The notes under the pieces are model-generated. The model was not told the DNA's origin. It ran no database searches and saw only the letters and a list, made by a program, of their open reading frames with translations. DNA of 53,986 nucleotides from an uncultured Allofournierella sp. (GTDB lineage Bacteria > Bacillota > Clostridia > Oscillospirales > Ruminococcaceae): contig CALWNI010000010.1 in the NCBI GenBank assembly GCA_944382775.1, positions 1 to 53,986 on the forward strand. Reading direction: 5' to 3'. The position numbers and the translations under genes were made by a program. Within the stretch, counting starts at the first letter, position 1. Each line of letters starts with the position of its first letter. Shown here one piece after another: positions 32,138-41,553 of the stretch.

Positions 32138-32443
32138 TTACTCTAAAACACCGCTGTATTCAATAATTCCGCCCACATTGGTTGCGGTATAGCCTTGGCG
32201 CACCAGCCACGCTGCTGCTTGGCCGCTTCGGTTTCCACTATGGCAGTACACAAACAATGGAGTTTGTTTGGGAATATCAATCTCTGCCAGTTGTTCCAGC
32301 GGCAGATTCACGCTGCCGGGTACATGACCGTCGATAAATTCTTCCCGTGTTCTTACATCCAACAAAACAGACCCCGGTGTATCTTTCCACATCTGAACGC
32401 CTTCGTTTAAGTCCGGACGTTTTTCAAAAAACTGAAACATCAT
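32138..32443 (-). CDS. Rhodanese-domain protein
   Basis: A 101-residue single-domain sulfurtransferase. LLDVRTREEFIDGHVPGSVNLPL is the first half and the active-site loop CHSGNRS contains the persulfide Cys. It lacks a signal peptide. Small rhodaneses carry sulfur for varied acceptors; which one is unknown. ATG at 32443 with AGAGG 8 nt upstream; a second ATG follows directly. Confidence 0.9.
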   Translation of the reverse strand: MMFQFFEKRPDLNEGVQMWKDTPGSVLLDVRTREEFIDGHVPGSVNLPLEQLAEIDIPKQTPLFVYCHSGNRSGQAAAWLVRQGYTATNVGGIIEYSGVLE

Positions 32444-32596
32444 TCTTTCATCCTCTCCCGCTCTATCTGCTGCCACATCGGCAGTGATTTCTCTTTTTAT
32501 ACTTTACCAAATTTTCCAACCGCCGACTGTGACTAAGTTATAGTATGCCAACAAAAGCCGCTTTGTGTCGACCCTTGCAAGCGATTTTGTCGCAAC

Positions 32597-32628
32597 AAAA
32601 AGGCAGCAACGATTGCTTCATTGCCGCC
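32597..32628 (-). terminator. Terminator of coaBC
   Basis: Minus strand: GGCGGCAA pairs with TTGCTGCC (one G-U) and is followed by TTTTTG. Confidence 0.75.
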
Positions 32629-32637
32629 CTTGGTGCA

Positions 32638-33837
32638 TCAATTTGCTGCACGCATACTTAAAATTTTATCCGCAATTCGGCTTGCCACCTGTGCCTTGCT
32701 CATGCACTCCAGCTGTTGTTCCTGGTCTTTGGTAATTAGGATAACCACGTTGGTTCCTGCCCCAAAACCGGCCCCCTCTACCTTCAGGTTGTTGGCAACC
32801 ACCAAGTCCAGATTTTTCTTTTCCAGCTTTTTACGGGCATTTTCCAGCAGATGTTCGGTTTCCATGGCAAAGCCACACAAAAACTGACCTTCCGGCTTAT
32901 GCTCGCCCAGATATTGCAGGATATCTTGGGTGCGCTCTAAATGCAGCACACTTTCCTCTTCGGTCTTTTTGATTTTTTCCTGCGCCACCTGTGCCGGGCG
33001 GAAATCCGCCACTGCTGCCGCTTTGATAATTACATCTTGCTGCCGGCTGCGGCTGGTAACCGCTTCAAACATATCCTGTGCCGAACAAACGGGAACCACC
33101 TGCACAAAGGGCGGCGGCTCGATTGCCGTTTTTCCGCTTACCAAGGTTACCTCAGCACCCCGCAGCATGCAGTTTCGGGCAATTTCATAGCCCATGGTTC
33201 CGGAAGAATGGTTGGTGATAAAGCGCACGGGGTCAATGGCTTCCATGGTAGGGCCGGCGGTTACCAGCACACGCAGCCCCAGCATATCCTTGGGCAATGC
33301 CAAATCCCGCAAGATGTATTGCAACATGGTTTCGGGCTCGGGCATTTTGCCCATACCGGTATCACCACAAGCCAGATGTCCGCTAATGGGGCGGATGACC
33401 TCCATACCGTATTGTTCCAGCTTACGGATGTTATCCTGCACAATGGGATTTTCATACATTTGGGTGTTCATGGCAGGGGCAATCAATTTTTTGCATTTGC
33501 ACGCCAGCAAGGTTGTGGTCAACATATCGTCTGCCAAACCACCGGCTATTTTGCCAATGACGTTGGCGGTTGCAGGGGCAACCAACACAATATCGGCCCA
33601 TTTTGCCACCGATACATGCTCCACTTCAAATTCAAAATTTCGGTCAAAGGTATCAATCAGGCATTTGCGCCCGGTTAATGTTTCAAAGGTAATGGGGTTA
33701 ATAAAGTTTGTGGCGTTGCGGGTCATTAACACCTGCACCTGTGCGTGTTGTTTTACCAACATACTTGCCATAGTGGCCATTTTATAGGCGGCAATTCCGC
33801 CTGTTACCGCCAACACAACGTGTTTGCCTTGCAGCAT
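32638..33837 (-). CDS. coaBC: Bifunctional CoaBC (phosphopantothenoylcysteine synthetase/decarboxylase)
   Basis: A 399-residue fusion for two coenzyme A steps. The N-terminal CoaC flavoprotein (1-185) has TGGIAAYK, His in VEHVSVAKWAD, APAMNTQMY and the Cys in ACGDTGMGKM. The C-terminal CoaB part (190-399) has VTAGPTMEAIDPVRFITNHSSGTMG. It is divergent from an ECF S-component and coaX, which feed the same pathway. Confidence 0.96.
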   Translation of the reverse strand: MLQGKHVVLAVTGGIAAYKMATMASMLVKQHAQVQVLMTRNATNFINPITFETLTGRKCLIDTFDRNFEFEVEHVSVAKWADIVLVAPATANVIGKIAGGLADDMLTTTLLACKCKKLIAPAMNTQMYENPIVQDNIRKLEQYGMEVIRPISGHLACGDTGMGKMPEPETMLQYILRDLALPKDMLGLRVLVTAGPTMEAIDPVRFITNHSSGTMGYEIARNCMLRGAEVTLVSGKTAIEPPPFVQVVPVCSAQDMFEAVTSRSRQQDVIIKAAAVADFRPAQVAQEKIKKTEEESVLHLERTQDILQYLGEHKPEGQFLCGFAMETEHLLENARKKLEKKNLDLVVANNLKVEGAGFGAGTNVVILITKDQEQQLECMSKAQVASRIADKILSMRAAN

Positions 33838-33900
33838 ATCCGTTTTCTCCTTTCGGATGATACCAATCTGTTTTCTCGCAGGAATTGCGAGGCCTTTTAT

Positions 33901-33909
33901 AGTGTATCA
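33901..33909 (-). promoter_or_regulatory. Possible extended -10 of coaBC
   Basis: TGATACACT on the minus strand; no good -35 seen. Confidence 0.4.
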
Positions 33910-33947
33910 CAAAGCCGCTTGCTTTTGTATAACATTGTTTATTTTTC

Positions 33948-33977
33948 TTGCATTTCTCCCGTTGTAAATGATATACT
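33948..33977 (+). promoter_or_regulatory. Promoter of the ECF S-component/coaX operon
   Basis: -35 TTGCAT, 18-bp spacer, -10 TATACT. Confidence 0.7.
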
Positions 33978-34029
33978 AAACAGCGTATTGTATCCCGTTT
34001 GGGAATAATAACAAGGAGGAAAATTTCAT

Positions 34030-34680
34030 ATGAAACGGCAAGGTTCCACCCGCAGGTCGCAGGGCATTGTTCAGGTTGCACTTTTTGCAGCACTGATTAT
34101 TGTTATGGCAAGCATTCCCTTTTTGGGCTATATTCCGCTTGGGTTTACACGGGCGACCATCATTCACATTCCGGTAATTTTAGGTTCGATTTTGCTTGGC
34201 CCTCGCAAGGGTGCGGTTTTGGGTGGCATTTTCGGTTTGACCAGCTTGGCGGTAAACACCTTTACCCCCAACGCAACCTCGTTTGTTTTTTCGCCCTTTT
34301 ACAGTTTGGGCGATGTACATGGGAACTTTGCAAGTTTGATTATCTGCCTTGTACCCCGTATTCTAACCGGTGTTATTCCGTATTTTGTCTACCGTTTCGT
34401 TTGCCGCATTTTGGGCGATACCTCAACAAAAAAGCGTGTAGCCCTGGGCATTGCCGGCTTTTGCGGTGCCATGACAAACACGCTGCTGGTTATGAATCTG
34501 ATTTACCTATTTTTTGGGGATAGCTACGGTGCTGCAAAAGGCGTTGCAGGCAATGCCATTTATCCACTTATCCTTTCCATTATCGGGATTAACGGCATTC
34601 CCGAAGCCATTGTTGCAACCCTTCTGGTTGCAATCATTGGGCAGCCCTTGCTGCGTTTTACCGCCGCAAAACACACTTAA
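34030..34680 (+). CDS. ECF transporter S-component, likely for pantothenate
   Basis: A 216-residue membrane protein with about six helices. The N terminus VQVALFAALIIVMASIPFLGYIPLG and the GPRKGAVLGGIFGLTSL loop are typical of ECF S-components, including the Ala/small-residue helix that contacts EcfT. Position 21 nt before coaX and divergent from coaBC makes pantothenate the likely substrate (inference). EcfA/EcfT are not in the window and are probably shared. RBS AAGGAGG. Confidence 0.85.
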   Translation: MKRQGSTRRSQGIVQVALFAALIIVMASIPFLGYIPLGFTRATIIHIPVILGSILLGPRKGAVLGGIFGLTSLAVNTFTPNATSFVFSPFYSLGDVHGNFASLIICLVPRILTGVIPYFVYRFVCRILGDTSTKKRVALGIAGFCGAMTNTLLVMNLIYLFFGDSYGAAKGVAGNAIYPLILSIIGINGIPEAIVATLLVAIIGQPLLRFTAAKHT

Positions 34681-34701
34681 TGATCCATAAGGAGCCTTTG
34701 T

Positions 34702-35472
34702 ATGATTCTTGCACTGGATGTAGGCAATACCAACATTGTAATTGGCTATTTAGAGTCCGAAACCAACATTGTTTTTGTGGAGCGACTCTCCACAAATTTA
34801 TCCAAAACCACATTGGAGTACGCCATTCAGATTAAAAATGTTCTGGAGATGTACCATGTATCGCCCGACACCATGGAAGGCGTTATTATTTCTTCGGTTG
34901 TGCCCCCCATTACCAACATGATTTGCGATGCCATTCGCAAGGTAACCGGCATGGAGCCTTTGGTGGTTGGCCCCGGCATTAAAAACGGGCTGCATTTAAA
35001 GATGGACAACCCTGCACAGGTTGGCAGCGATTTGGTTGTGGATGCCGTTGCCGGTATTCAGGACTATCCGGTTCCGCAGGTTATCATTGATATGGGCACT
35101 GCCACCACCATGTCGATTATCGACCACGAAAAGGCATACATCGGCACCATTATCTTGCCGGGCATTAACAGCTCGTTGGACGCTTTGGTCAGCCACACAT
35201 CCCAGCTGCCCAAAATCAGCTTGGAAGCCCCCAAACGCTTGATTGGTAAAAACACCATCGAGTGCATGAAAAGCGGTATTATTCACGGCAACGCCTCTTG
35301 TTTGGACGGCATGATTGACCGCATTCAGGAAGAACTGGGTCAGCCGGTTACGGTAATTGCCACCGGCGGATTGGCCAGTGTTATTGTTCCCCACTGCCGC
35401 CACAAGATTATTGTGGACGATGCGCTTTTATTAAAAGGCCTGTTGCTGATTTATCGCCGCAACCGCGAGTAA
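34702..35472 (+). CDS. coaX: Type III pantothenate kinase
   Basis: A 256-residue ASKHA-fold enzyme phosphorylating pantothenate, the first committed step to coenzyme A. Motifs: LALDVGNTNIVIGYL (phosphate 1), GLHLKMDNPAQVGSDLVVDAVAG near 95, IDMGTATTMS near 130, PGINSSLDALVSHTSQLP near 155. Type III kinases need K+ or NH4+ and are not feedback-inhibited by CoA. Confidence 0.96.
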   Translation: MILALDVGNTNIVIGYLESETNIVFVERLSTNLSKTTLEYAIQIKNVLEMYHVSPDTMEGVIISSVVPPITNMICDAIRKVTGMEPLVVGPGIKNGLHLKMDNPAQVGSDLVVDAVAGIQDYPVPQVIIDMGTATTMSIIDHEKAYIGTIILPGINSSLDALVSHTSQLPKISLEAPKRLIGKNTIECMKSGIIHGNASCLDGMIDRIQEELGQPVTVIATGGLASVIVPHCRHKIIVDDALLLKGLLLIYRRNRE

Positions 35473-35493
35473 GCGTTTTGTACAATATTGCAT

Positions 35494-35529
35494 AAAAAAA
35501 CCGTACCGGAAATTCCGGTACGGTTTTTT
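35494..35529. terminator. Bidirectional terminator
   Basis: AAAAAAACCGTACCGG pairs with CCGGTACGGTTTTTT. Shared by coaX (plus) and purF (minus), which converge here. Confidence 0.92.
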
Positions 35530-35530
35530 G

Positions 35531-36919
35531 TTATACTTTATGACCATACAAAGGCGTAACGTATTCACCGCTAAAGCATGCAGTGCAAAGGCCGGTATTG
35601 CCGCAGGCCTGTTTCAAGTCCTCAATGCTCATGAATCGCAGCGAGTCTGCCCCCAGTACCTTTGCCAGAATATCCGGCTCCAGCGAGGCACTGGCAAGCT
35701 CTGCCCGTGTGGACATATCCACCCCGTAAAAACAGGGGTACTTAATGGGTGGAGCCGCAATGCGCAGATGCACCTCGGTTGCGCCTGCTTGCCGCAACAA
35801 TGCCACAATGCGCTTAGAGGTTGTACCGCGCACAATGGAATCGTCCACCAGAACCACACGCTTTCCGCGTACAACAGGCACATTGGCCGAAAGCTTTAAT
35901 TTTACCCCCAAATCACGCTGTGCCTGGGTGGGTTGAATAAAGGTTCTGCCCACATAACGGTTTTTGATAAGGCCCATTTCATTGGGTAAACCGATGGCCT
36001 CGCTGTAACCTGCCGCCGCAGACAGCGAAGAATCCGGCACACCCACCACAATATCGGCTTTGAACAGATGCTCTAAATCTTCCTGTGCCAGCAAACGACC
36101 ACATTCACGGCGTACGCCATGCACATTCTGACCTTCCAGAACCGAGTCGGGACGGGAGAAATAGATGTACTCCATAGCACACAGATTTTTTTCGGTTTCG
36201 TCGGTATAAAAATAGCTTTCGATGCCATCGGCCGAAAGTTTTACAATCTCGCCGGGTTGAATGTCCCGCACCAGCTGTGCGCCCACAATGTCAAAGGCAC
36301 AGCTTTCACTGGAAACACACCACCCGTCGCCCTGTTTTGCCAGCGACAACGGACGCAGACCACTTTTATCTCGAATTGCATAGAGGTTTTTTTCGGTTAA
36401 AATCAAAAAGGCAAAGGCACCGTCCAAACGGCGGCAGGCTTTTTTGATTTTTTCCAGCAAAGGCCCTTGCTGCCCTTGCAGCAGGTGCAGAATAATCTCA
36501 CTGTCAGAGGTGCCCCAAAAGATGCTACCCTTATCTTCCAGCTCTTGGCGCAGTTCGGCTGCATTTACAATCTGGCCGTTGTGTGCCACCGCCAATGCAC
36601 CGCAGTTGGCACGGCGTGCCACAATCGGCTGCACATTGGCCAACTCGCCGCCGCCGGCGGTGCCGTAACGCACATGCCCAATTGCATTTTTGCCCTTCAG
36701 CTCATCCAAATCGCTGGAATGGAATACTTCGGTTAACAGCCCCTTGCCTTTGTGGCAGTGAACGGTTTTTCCGTCTGCTGTGGCAATGCCTGCACCCTCT
36801 TGCCCACGATGCTGCAACGCATGCAGACCAAAATAGGTCAAATGCGCTGCATCGGGCTGGCGGTACACGCCAAATACGCCACATTCCTCATGCAAACCTC
36901 GATCCAAATATTCTCCCAT
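35531..36919 (-). CDS. purF: Amidophosphoribosyltransferase (4Fe-4S type)
   Basis: A 462-residue enzyme for the first step of purine synthesis. A 12-residue propeptide precedes the catalytic Cys13 (EECGVFG). The PRPP-binding motif is VVLVDDSIVRGTT. The four cluster Cys of the B. subtilis enzyme are seen: CAMEYIYFSRPDS, YPCFYGVD, and the CxxCF pair in LCTACFSGEYVT, so it should be oxygen-sensitive. The ATG at 36919 follows GGAGG by 9 nt. It lies about 90 nt downstream of purA with no terminator visible. Confidence 0.96.
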   Translation of the reverse strand: MGEYLDRGLHEECGVFGVYRQPDAAHLTYFGLHALQHRGQEGAGIATADGKTVHCHKGKGLLTEVFHSSDLDELKGKNAIGHVRYGTAGGGELANVQPIVARRANCGALAVAHNGQIVNAAELRQELEDKGSIFWGTSDSEIILHLLQGQQGPLLEKIKKACRRLDGAFAFLILTEKNLYAIRDKSGLRPLSLAKQGDGWCVSSESCAFDIVGAQLVRDIQPGEIVKLSADGIESYFYTDETEKNLCAMEYIYFSRPDSVLEGQNVHGVRRECGRLLAQEDLEHLFKADIVVGVPDSSLSAAAGYSEAIGLPNEMGLIKNRYVGRTFIQPTQAQRDLGVKLKLSANVPVVRGKRVVLVDDSIVRGTTSKRIVALLRQAGATEVHLRIAAPPIKYPCFYGVDMSTRAELASASLEPDILAKVLGADSLRFMSIEDLKQACGNTGLCTACFSGEYVTPLYGHKV

Positions 36920-37007
36920 TGTGGTATACCTCCGTCCGGTCATGCCGGTTCGCTGCGTCAAATACATCAAACCGGCGCGTTACTGTTCGTATGCCAAGCG
37001 TTGCTGC

Positions 37008-38297
37008 TTACTCGCGTACCAAATATGCATCACGGGCAGCACCCACCGATACATATTTGATTTTGCAGCCAACTGCTTTTTCAATGTATTCTACATATTC
37101 TTTTGCAGCCTGAGGCAGGCTTTCCCATGTGCGGCATGCGCTAATGTCGCAGTGCCAACCGGGCAGATATTTTACCACCGGCTGTGCGTTATCCAGCGCT
37201 TCGCCCATGGGGAATCGTTCAATTTCTTTGCCGTTTACCAGATACTTTTCTACTACGGGAATCTGCTCCATGTAGCTCAGTACATCCAGCAGGGTCAGTG
37301 CCAGTTCGTCGGCACCCTGGCAGAATACGCCGTAACGGCTTGCAACCACGTCAAAGGGACCTACACGACGGGGACGGCCGGTGGCAGCACCAAATTCATG
37401 ACCGGCTTCACGTAGGGCGTTCTTCTCCTCTTCGGTCATTGCCAGCTCGGCGGTAAAGGGACCCTCGCCCACGCAGCTGGAGTATGCCTTCATGATGCCG
37501 ATGCTCTTATCCAGCTTATGACCGGGAATACCTGCGCCGATGGGTGCATAGCTGCCGATTACGTTGGAAGAAGTGGTAAAGGGATAGATGCCGAAGTCAA
37601 TGTCGCGCAATGCGCCCAGCTGTGCTTCAAACAGAATCTTCTGCCCCTCTTTGTCTGCCTTGTCCAAAAATTCGCCGGTGTCGCAGATGTAGTCCTTAAA
37701 CAGTTCGGAATACTTCTGGCACCATGCCCACATCTCTTCCAAATCGATGGGCTTTGCGCCGTAGATGCCTTCCATGGTCAGGTTCTTCCACTCAATCATG
37801 GTAGCCAAACGCTTTTTGACGCTCTCGTCCAGATTCAGCAAATCACCCATGCGCAGGGTTTTCTTCATGTATTTATCGCCGTAAGAGTAGGCAATGCCGC
37901 GGCGGGTAGAACCAAACTGGTTGCCGCTTTGTGCCAAGCGGTCCTCTTCCAGGCCATCTTCTGCCACATGGTAGGGCATACAAATGGTTGCACGGTCGCT
38001 GATTTTCAGGTGGCTGGGATTGATGGTAACCCCTTGTGCCTGCAACGATGCAATCTCTTTTTCCAGGTGGGCAGGGTCGATTACCATGCCGTTGCCCATA
38101 ACGCACACAATATCCTCGCGCAGAATGCCGCTGGGCAGCAGGTTTAATACAAATTTGCCTTCCGGGGTAATTACGGTATGGCCTGCATTGTTGCCGCCTT
38201 GATACCGTACTACGATGTTGTATTCTTGGCTTAGCAAGTCTACCATGCGGCCCTTGCCTTCATCGCCCCAGTTGATTCCAGTGATTGCAGTTAACAT
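37008..38297 (-). CDS. purA: Adenylosuccinate synthetase
   Basis: A 429-residue GTP-dependent enzyme making adenylosuccinate from IMP and aspartate. N-terminal GINWGDEGKGRMVDLL, then NNAGHTV and the ATGRPRRVGPFD loop are all present. The ATG at 38297 has AAGGAG 10 nt upstream; an in-frame ATG 54 nt earlier lacks a ribosome site. The leader of about 140 nt contains a terminator-like hairpin. Confidence 0.96.
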   Translation of the reverse strand: MLTAITGINWGDEGKGRMVDLLSQEYNIVVRYQGGNNAGHTVITPEGKFVLNLLPSGILREDIVCVMGNGMVIDPAHLEKEIASLQAQGVTINPSHLKISDRATICMPYHVAEDGLEEDRLAQSGNQFGSTRRGIAYSYGDKYMKKTLRMGDLLNLDESVKKRLATMIEWKNLTMEGIYGAKPIDLEEMWAWCQKYSELFKDYICDTGEFLDKADKEGQKILFEAQLGALRDIDFGIYPFTTSSNVIGSYAPIGAGIPGHKLDKSIGIMKAYSSCVGEGPFTAELAMTEEEKNALREAGHEFGAATGRPRRVGPFDVVASRYGVFCQGADELALTLLDVLSYMEQIPVVEKYLVNGKEIERFPMGEALDNAQPVVKYLPGWHCDISACRTWESLPQAAKEYVEYIEKAVGCKIKYVSVGAARDAYLVRE

Positions 38298-38389
38298 ATT
38301 CGCATTGCTCCTTTGTTTTTTGGCTGGTTCGCCCCAAACCTCTTGCCCCATTTACATGCTGCAAGCAGACGAGCTTTACACAAACAAAA

Positions 38390-38427
38390 ACGTTCACAAT
38401 GGGCTATGCAAAGCACTTTGTGAACGT
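38390..38427 (-). promoter_or_regulatory. Terminator-like hairpin in the purA leader
   Basis: On the minus strand ACGTTCACAA pairs with TTGTGAACGT and runs directly into TTTTTGTTTG, starting about 10 nt after the predicted transcription start. An upstream GTGAA could pair with TTCAC of the first arm, which would break the hairpin. It looks like an attenuator. Confidence 0.65.
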
Positions 38428-38443
38428 CTGTATTCACTTTAAA

Positions 38444-38472
38444 AGTGTATCATTCCACCCGCTTAGTGTCAA
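38444..38472 (-). promoter_or_regulatory. Promoter of purA
   Basis: Minus strand: consensus -35 TTGACA, 17-bp spacer, -10 TACACT, with the TG of an extended -10. Confidence 0.85.
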
Positions 38473-38509
38473 TGCGTTGCCACGGATTTTCCCCACATTC
38501 CATAAAACG

Positions 38510-38559
38510 CAAAAACACAAAAACAACCTTTTTGTACAACTGACAAAAAGGTTGTTTTG
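38510..38559 (-). terminator. Terminator of the glycosidase/GtrA operon
   Basis: Minus strand: AAACAACCTTTTTGT pairs with ACAAAAAGGTTGTTT and is followed by TTGTGTTTTTG. Confidence 0.75.
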
Positions 38560-38614
38560 CAAAGTGACAAAGTATTACTTTTTATTCGAGGCTTCGTTCC
38601 TAACGGTTCAAGCG

Positions 38615-39115
38615 TCAATTTTTCGGCATAATCCAAAACTTCATGGCAGGATAGCTCAATACAACCTGCACCACAATGTTTACCACGTTAGCCAATGTGG
38701 GTGCAAAGCCTTGGGCAACGCCCATGTTTACAAAGAAAGCCTGGCTGTATGCAGGCAGTGCAGACGATACCACCACCAGCACCACGGCCAACGCAATGTA
38801 CTTGGGTACGGCTTTGCCAAAGGCTGCGTTGGATTTAAACACAAAGTTCTTTTGCACAAAAAAGTTTACGGTTTGTGCCGCAGCGGTTGCCACCAAAAAG
38901 CTTAAAAAACCACACAAGCCCAAATCGCTTTGTACATTGGTATAGTTAAAAATCAAAAACTGAAAGGGCTGGTTTGCAAATGCCGAAAACACAAACCCGG
39001 TGCACAGCCACATTACCACAAAATTGGTTACGGTGGCGCAGTTGGATAACACATTAAACAGGATAAACTCCCACAGGTTGGGGTGGGTATCAATCCATTT
39101 TTTTACTGCTGTCAT
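38615..39115 (-). CDS. GtrA family membrane protein
   Basis: A 166-residue protein with four hydrophobic helices, characteristic of GtrA (PF04138): EFILFNVLSNCATVTNFVV at the start and TVNFFVQKNFVFKS in the middle. GtrA proteins are thought to flip polyprenyl-linked sugars or act beside glycosyltransferases. The ATG at 39115 follows AAAGGGGAA. It lies 24 nt past the conventional GH3 gene. Confidence 0.88.
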   Translation of the reverse strand: MTAVKKWIDTHPNLWEFILFNVLSNCATVTNFVVMWLCTGFVFSAFANQPFQFLIFNYTNVQSDLGLCGFLSFLVATAAAQTVNFFVQKNFVFKSNAAFGKAVPKYIALAVVLVVVSSALPAYSQAFFVNMGVAQGFAPTLANVVNIVVQVVLSYPAMKFWIMPKN

Positions 39116-39138
39116 GGACAAGTTCCCCTTTACTTTTG

Positions 39139-41553
39139 TTATTGTTTGGATGCCTTGGCGGCTTTTCGTGCTGCAAAAAAGCTTTTGCACAAACGGCCGA
39201 ACCCTTTGCAGAACGACCCGTTTACCATGGTAACAATGGCCCGTGCCATATCCATGGTAACCATACCGCCCGTCATTTTGGCAATACCACGGAACGGCAT
39301 GTTATAGATGAACAAAATGTTCAAATCCGGCTCACCTTTGGCAATGCTCTTATCTTTTAAATGGGTTAAAATTTTGTACACCAGGCGTGCCAAGCCGCTT
39401 TTTGCATAGTACATCTGGCAAATGGCATCGTTAATGCCCAACAAACCGGTATGGTCCCAATCGGATTCGGGAATGGGATGCCCCAGCAATGCCTCAAATT
39501 CCGCATCGCTTACTCGGGTAATGTTACCACTGTAATAGCTGGGCATCTGCGCCACATGGTAGGGGCATTCGGCATCGTCGCCTTTTACCGCCAAATCCTG
39601 TGTTAAACGGATATCCGCCACGCTGGCACCAATCATAATCTGGTAACAGTTGGTTTCCACCTGCCATGCGTTGGTTTTCACGTTGAAATAACGGAAGGTT
39701 TTGTCGTCAAAGGGAATCACCACACGCTTGCTTTCGCCTGCTTTTAAGAATACCTTTGCAAAGCCCTTTAACTCTTTTGCCGCACGGAATACCCGTGCAT
39801 TCTTGCAGCCCACATACAGCTGTACTACCTCGGCACCGTCGTATTTACCGGTATTGGTCAAGGTAAAGGCGGCCTGCTGCTGTGTTACCTCCAAATCGCT
39901 GTAGGCAAAGGTGGTATAAGACAAGCCATAGCCAAAGGGGAAACGAACCGCCACGCCTGCGGTTTCGTAATAGCGGTAGCCCACATACAGACCTTCGCGG
40001 TATTCACTGGTGCGCTCCAAGCCCGGATAATACGCTGACGAGGGATTTTGCTCGCACTCCATGGGATAGCTTTCGGCCAGCTTGCCGCTGGGATTTACCT
40101 GACCCACAAGCACCCGCAATACGGCACCTGCGCCTGCCTGACCGCCCAGATAGCCATGCACCAACGCTTTGCAGCTGTTGAGCCAAGGCAGTTCCACCGG
40201 GCTGCCGGCAGACAGTACCACCACCACATTGGGGTTTACTTCGGCAACGGCTTTAATCAGCTGAATCTGATTTTCCGGCATGCGCATATGTTCACGGTCC
40301 ATACCTTCGGTTTCGCTGATTTCGGTAAGGCCTGCATAAATCAGTACCACCTTTGCCTGTTTTGCCAGTTCTACCGCCTCTAATTTCAAGGCTTCGTCCT
40401 GTTTGTTGTTGCGCTGATAGCCCTGTGCATAGCCCACCAGCTTGAGCGGAACTTCACCCAGCACATCCAGGGCACTGTCCAAACGGGTGGGATTCACCAC
40501 GCTGGAACCTGCACCCTGATAGCGGGGCTTTTGTGCAAAATCGCCGATGACCGCCACTTCGGTGCCCTCTGCCAGGGGTAGAATGTTTTCCTCGTTTTTC
40601 AAAAGCACAACGGTTTCTTCTGCGGCTTTTGCTGCCAAATGGTGGTGGGCTTGTTTATCAAAGGGTTTGGTGCCATGTGCAGTTGCATCCTTGGTTTCAA
40701 ATACCAGCTTCAAAAACTCATCCACACGCTGGTTCAGCAGTTCTTCGCTTAATTTTCCCTGTTTTACCGCTTCGATCAGTTCACGGTCGCCATCGCCGCC
40801 GGTGCCCGGCATTTCCAGATGGCTGCCCACCCGAACGCCTTCCACATGGTCGTTGGAGCCGCCCCAGTCGGTAACCACTGCCCCTTGATAGTTCCAGTCC
40901 TTTACCAGAATATCTTGCAGCAGATGTTCGTTTTCGTTGGCATACACACCGTTGACTAAGTTGTAGCTGGTCATAATGGTTTTGGGCTGGGATTCTTTTA
41001 CGGTAATTTCAAATCCGGTTAAGTAAATTTCCCGCAGGGTGCGTTCGTCCAGTACGCTGTCGTTTGCCATACGGCGCAGCTCTTGGCTGTTTACCGCAAA
41101 ATGTTTGGGGCAAGCTGAAATTCCGTTGGACTGCACGCCCCGTACAAATGCCGCCGCCATCTTGCCGGACAGATACGGGTCTTCGGAAAAATACTCAAAG
41201 TTACGGCCGCAAAGAGGGCTGCGCTTGATGTTTAAGCCAGGGCCCAGCAACACGTTTACCCCAAGGCAAACCGCCTCTTCGCCCACCAGTTTACCAACCT
41301 GTTCGCTCAGTTCGGGGTTCCAGCTGTTGGCCATGGTTGCAGCGGTGGGCAGGCAGGTTGCCGGCTCGCTGGCGTTTAAGCCCAAGTGGTCGCCTTCGCC
41401 CAGCTGCTTACGCACACCGGTGGGACCGTCTGACAAAAAAATGCTGGGAATACAAAGCCGCTCAATGGGTCTTGTGGACCAAACATCACGACCGGACAGC
41501 AGGCTGCACTTTTCTTCCAATGTCATTTGGGAAATCAATTCTTTATACTTCAT
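39139..41553 (-). CDS. Glycoside hydrolase family 3 (beta-glucosidase-like), conventional order
   Basis: An 804-residue cytoplasmic GH3 enzyme without signal peptide. The TIM-barrel half is first: LSDGPTGVR, KRSPLCGRNFEYFSEDP, CPKHFAVN and the catalytic nucleophile Asp229 in VVTDWGG. The second half has AVEETVVLLKNEENILPL-type sequence, FGYGLSYTTF and a fibronectin-like domain. A 130-residue C-terminal extension (HPIPESDWDHTGLLG, NMPFRGIAKMTGG) is an addition seen in some clostridial homologues. The ATG at 41553 follows AAGGAG by 10 nt. The exact sugar is unknown. Confidence 0.92.
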   Translation of the reverse strand: MKYKELISQMTLEEKCSLLSGRDVWSTRPIERLCIPSIFLSDGPTGVRKQLGEGDHLGLNASEPATCLPTAATMANSWNPELSEQVGKLVGEEAVCLGVNVLLGPGLNIKRSPLCGRNFEYFSEDPYLSGKMAAAFVRGVQSNGISACPKHFAVNSQELRRMANDSVLDERTLREIYLTGFEITVKESQPKTIMTSYNLVNGVYANENEHLLQDILVKDWNYQGAVVTDWGGSNDHVEGVRVGSHLEMPGTGGDGDRELIEAVKQGKLSEELLNQRVDEFLKLVFETKDATAHGTKPFDKQAHHHLAAKAAEETVVLLKNEENILPLAEGTEVAVIGDFAQKPRYQGAGSSVVNPTRLDSALDVLGEVPLKLVGYAQGYQRNNKQDEALKLEAVELAKQAKVVLIYAGLTEISETEGMDREHMRMPENQIQLIKAVAEVNPNVVVVLSAGSPVELPWLNSCKALVHGYLGGQAGAGAVLRVLVGQVNPSGKLAESYPMECEQNPSSAYYPGLERTSEYREGLYVGYRYYETAGVAVRFPFGYGLSYTTFAYSDLEVTQQQAAFTLTNTGKYDGAEVVQLYVGCKNARVFRAAKELKGFAKVFLKAGESKRVVIPFDDKTFRYFNVKTNAWQVETNCYQIMIGASVADIRLTQDLAVKGDDAECPYHVAQMPSYYSGNITRVSDAEFEALLGHPIPESDWDHTGLLGINDAICQMYYAKSGLARLVYKILTHLKDKSIAKGEPDLNILFIYNMPFRGIAKMTGGMVTMDMARAIVTMVNGSFCKGFGRLCKSFFAARKAAKASKQ

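Noticed and set aside
38298-38351. Upstream in-frame ATG for purA, adding 18 residues
   Set aside because: No ribosome site before it, and the added residues are not seen in the PurA family, which begins at the following ATG with AAGGAG upstream.
38298-38440. Purine riboswitch upstream of purA
   Set aside because: The conserved junction sequences and kissing loops of the purine aptamer are not present; only a simple terminator-like hairpin is seen.
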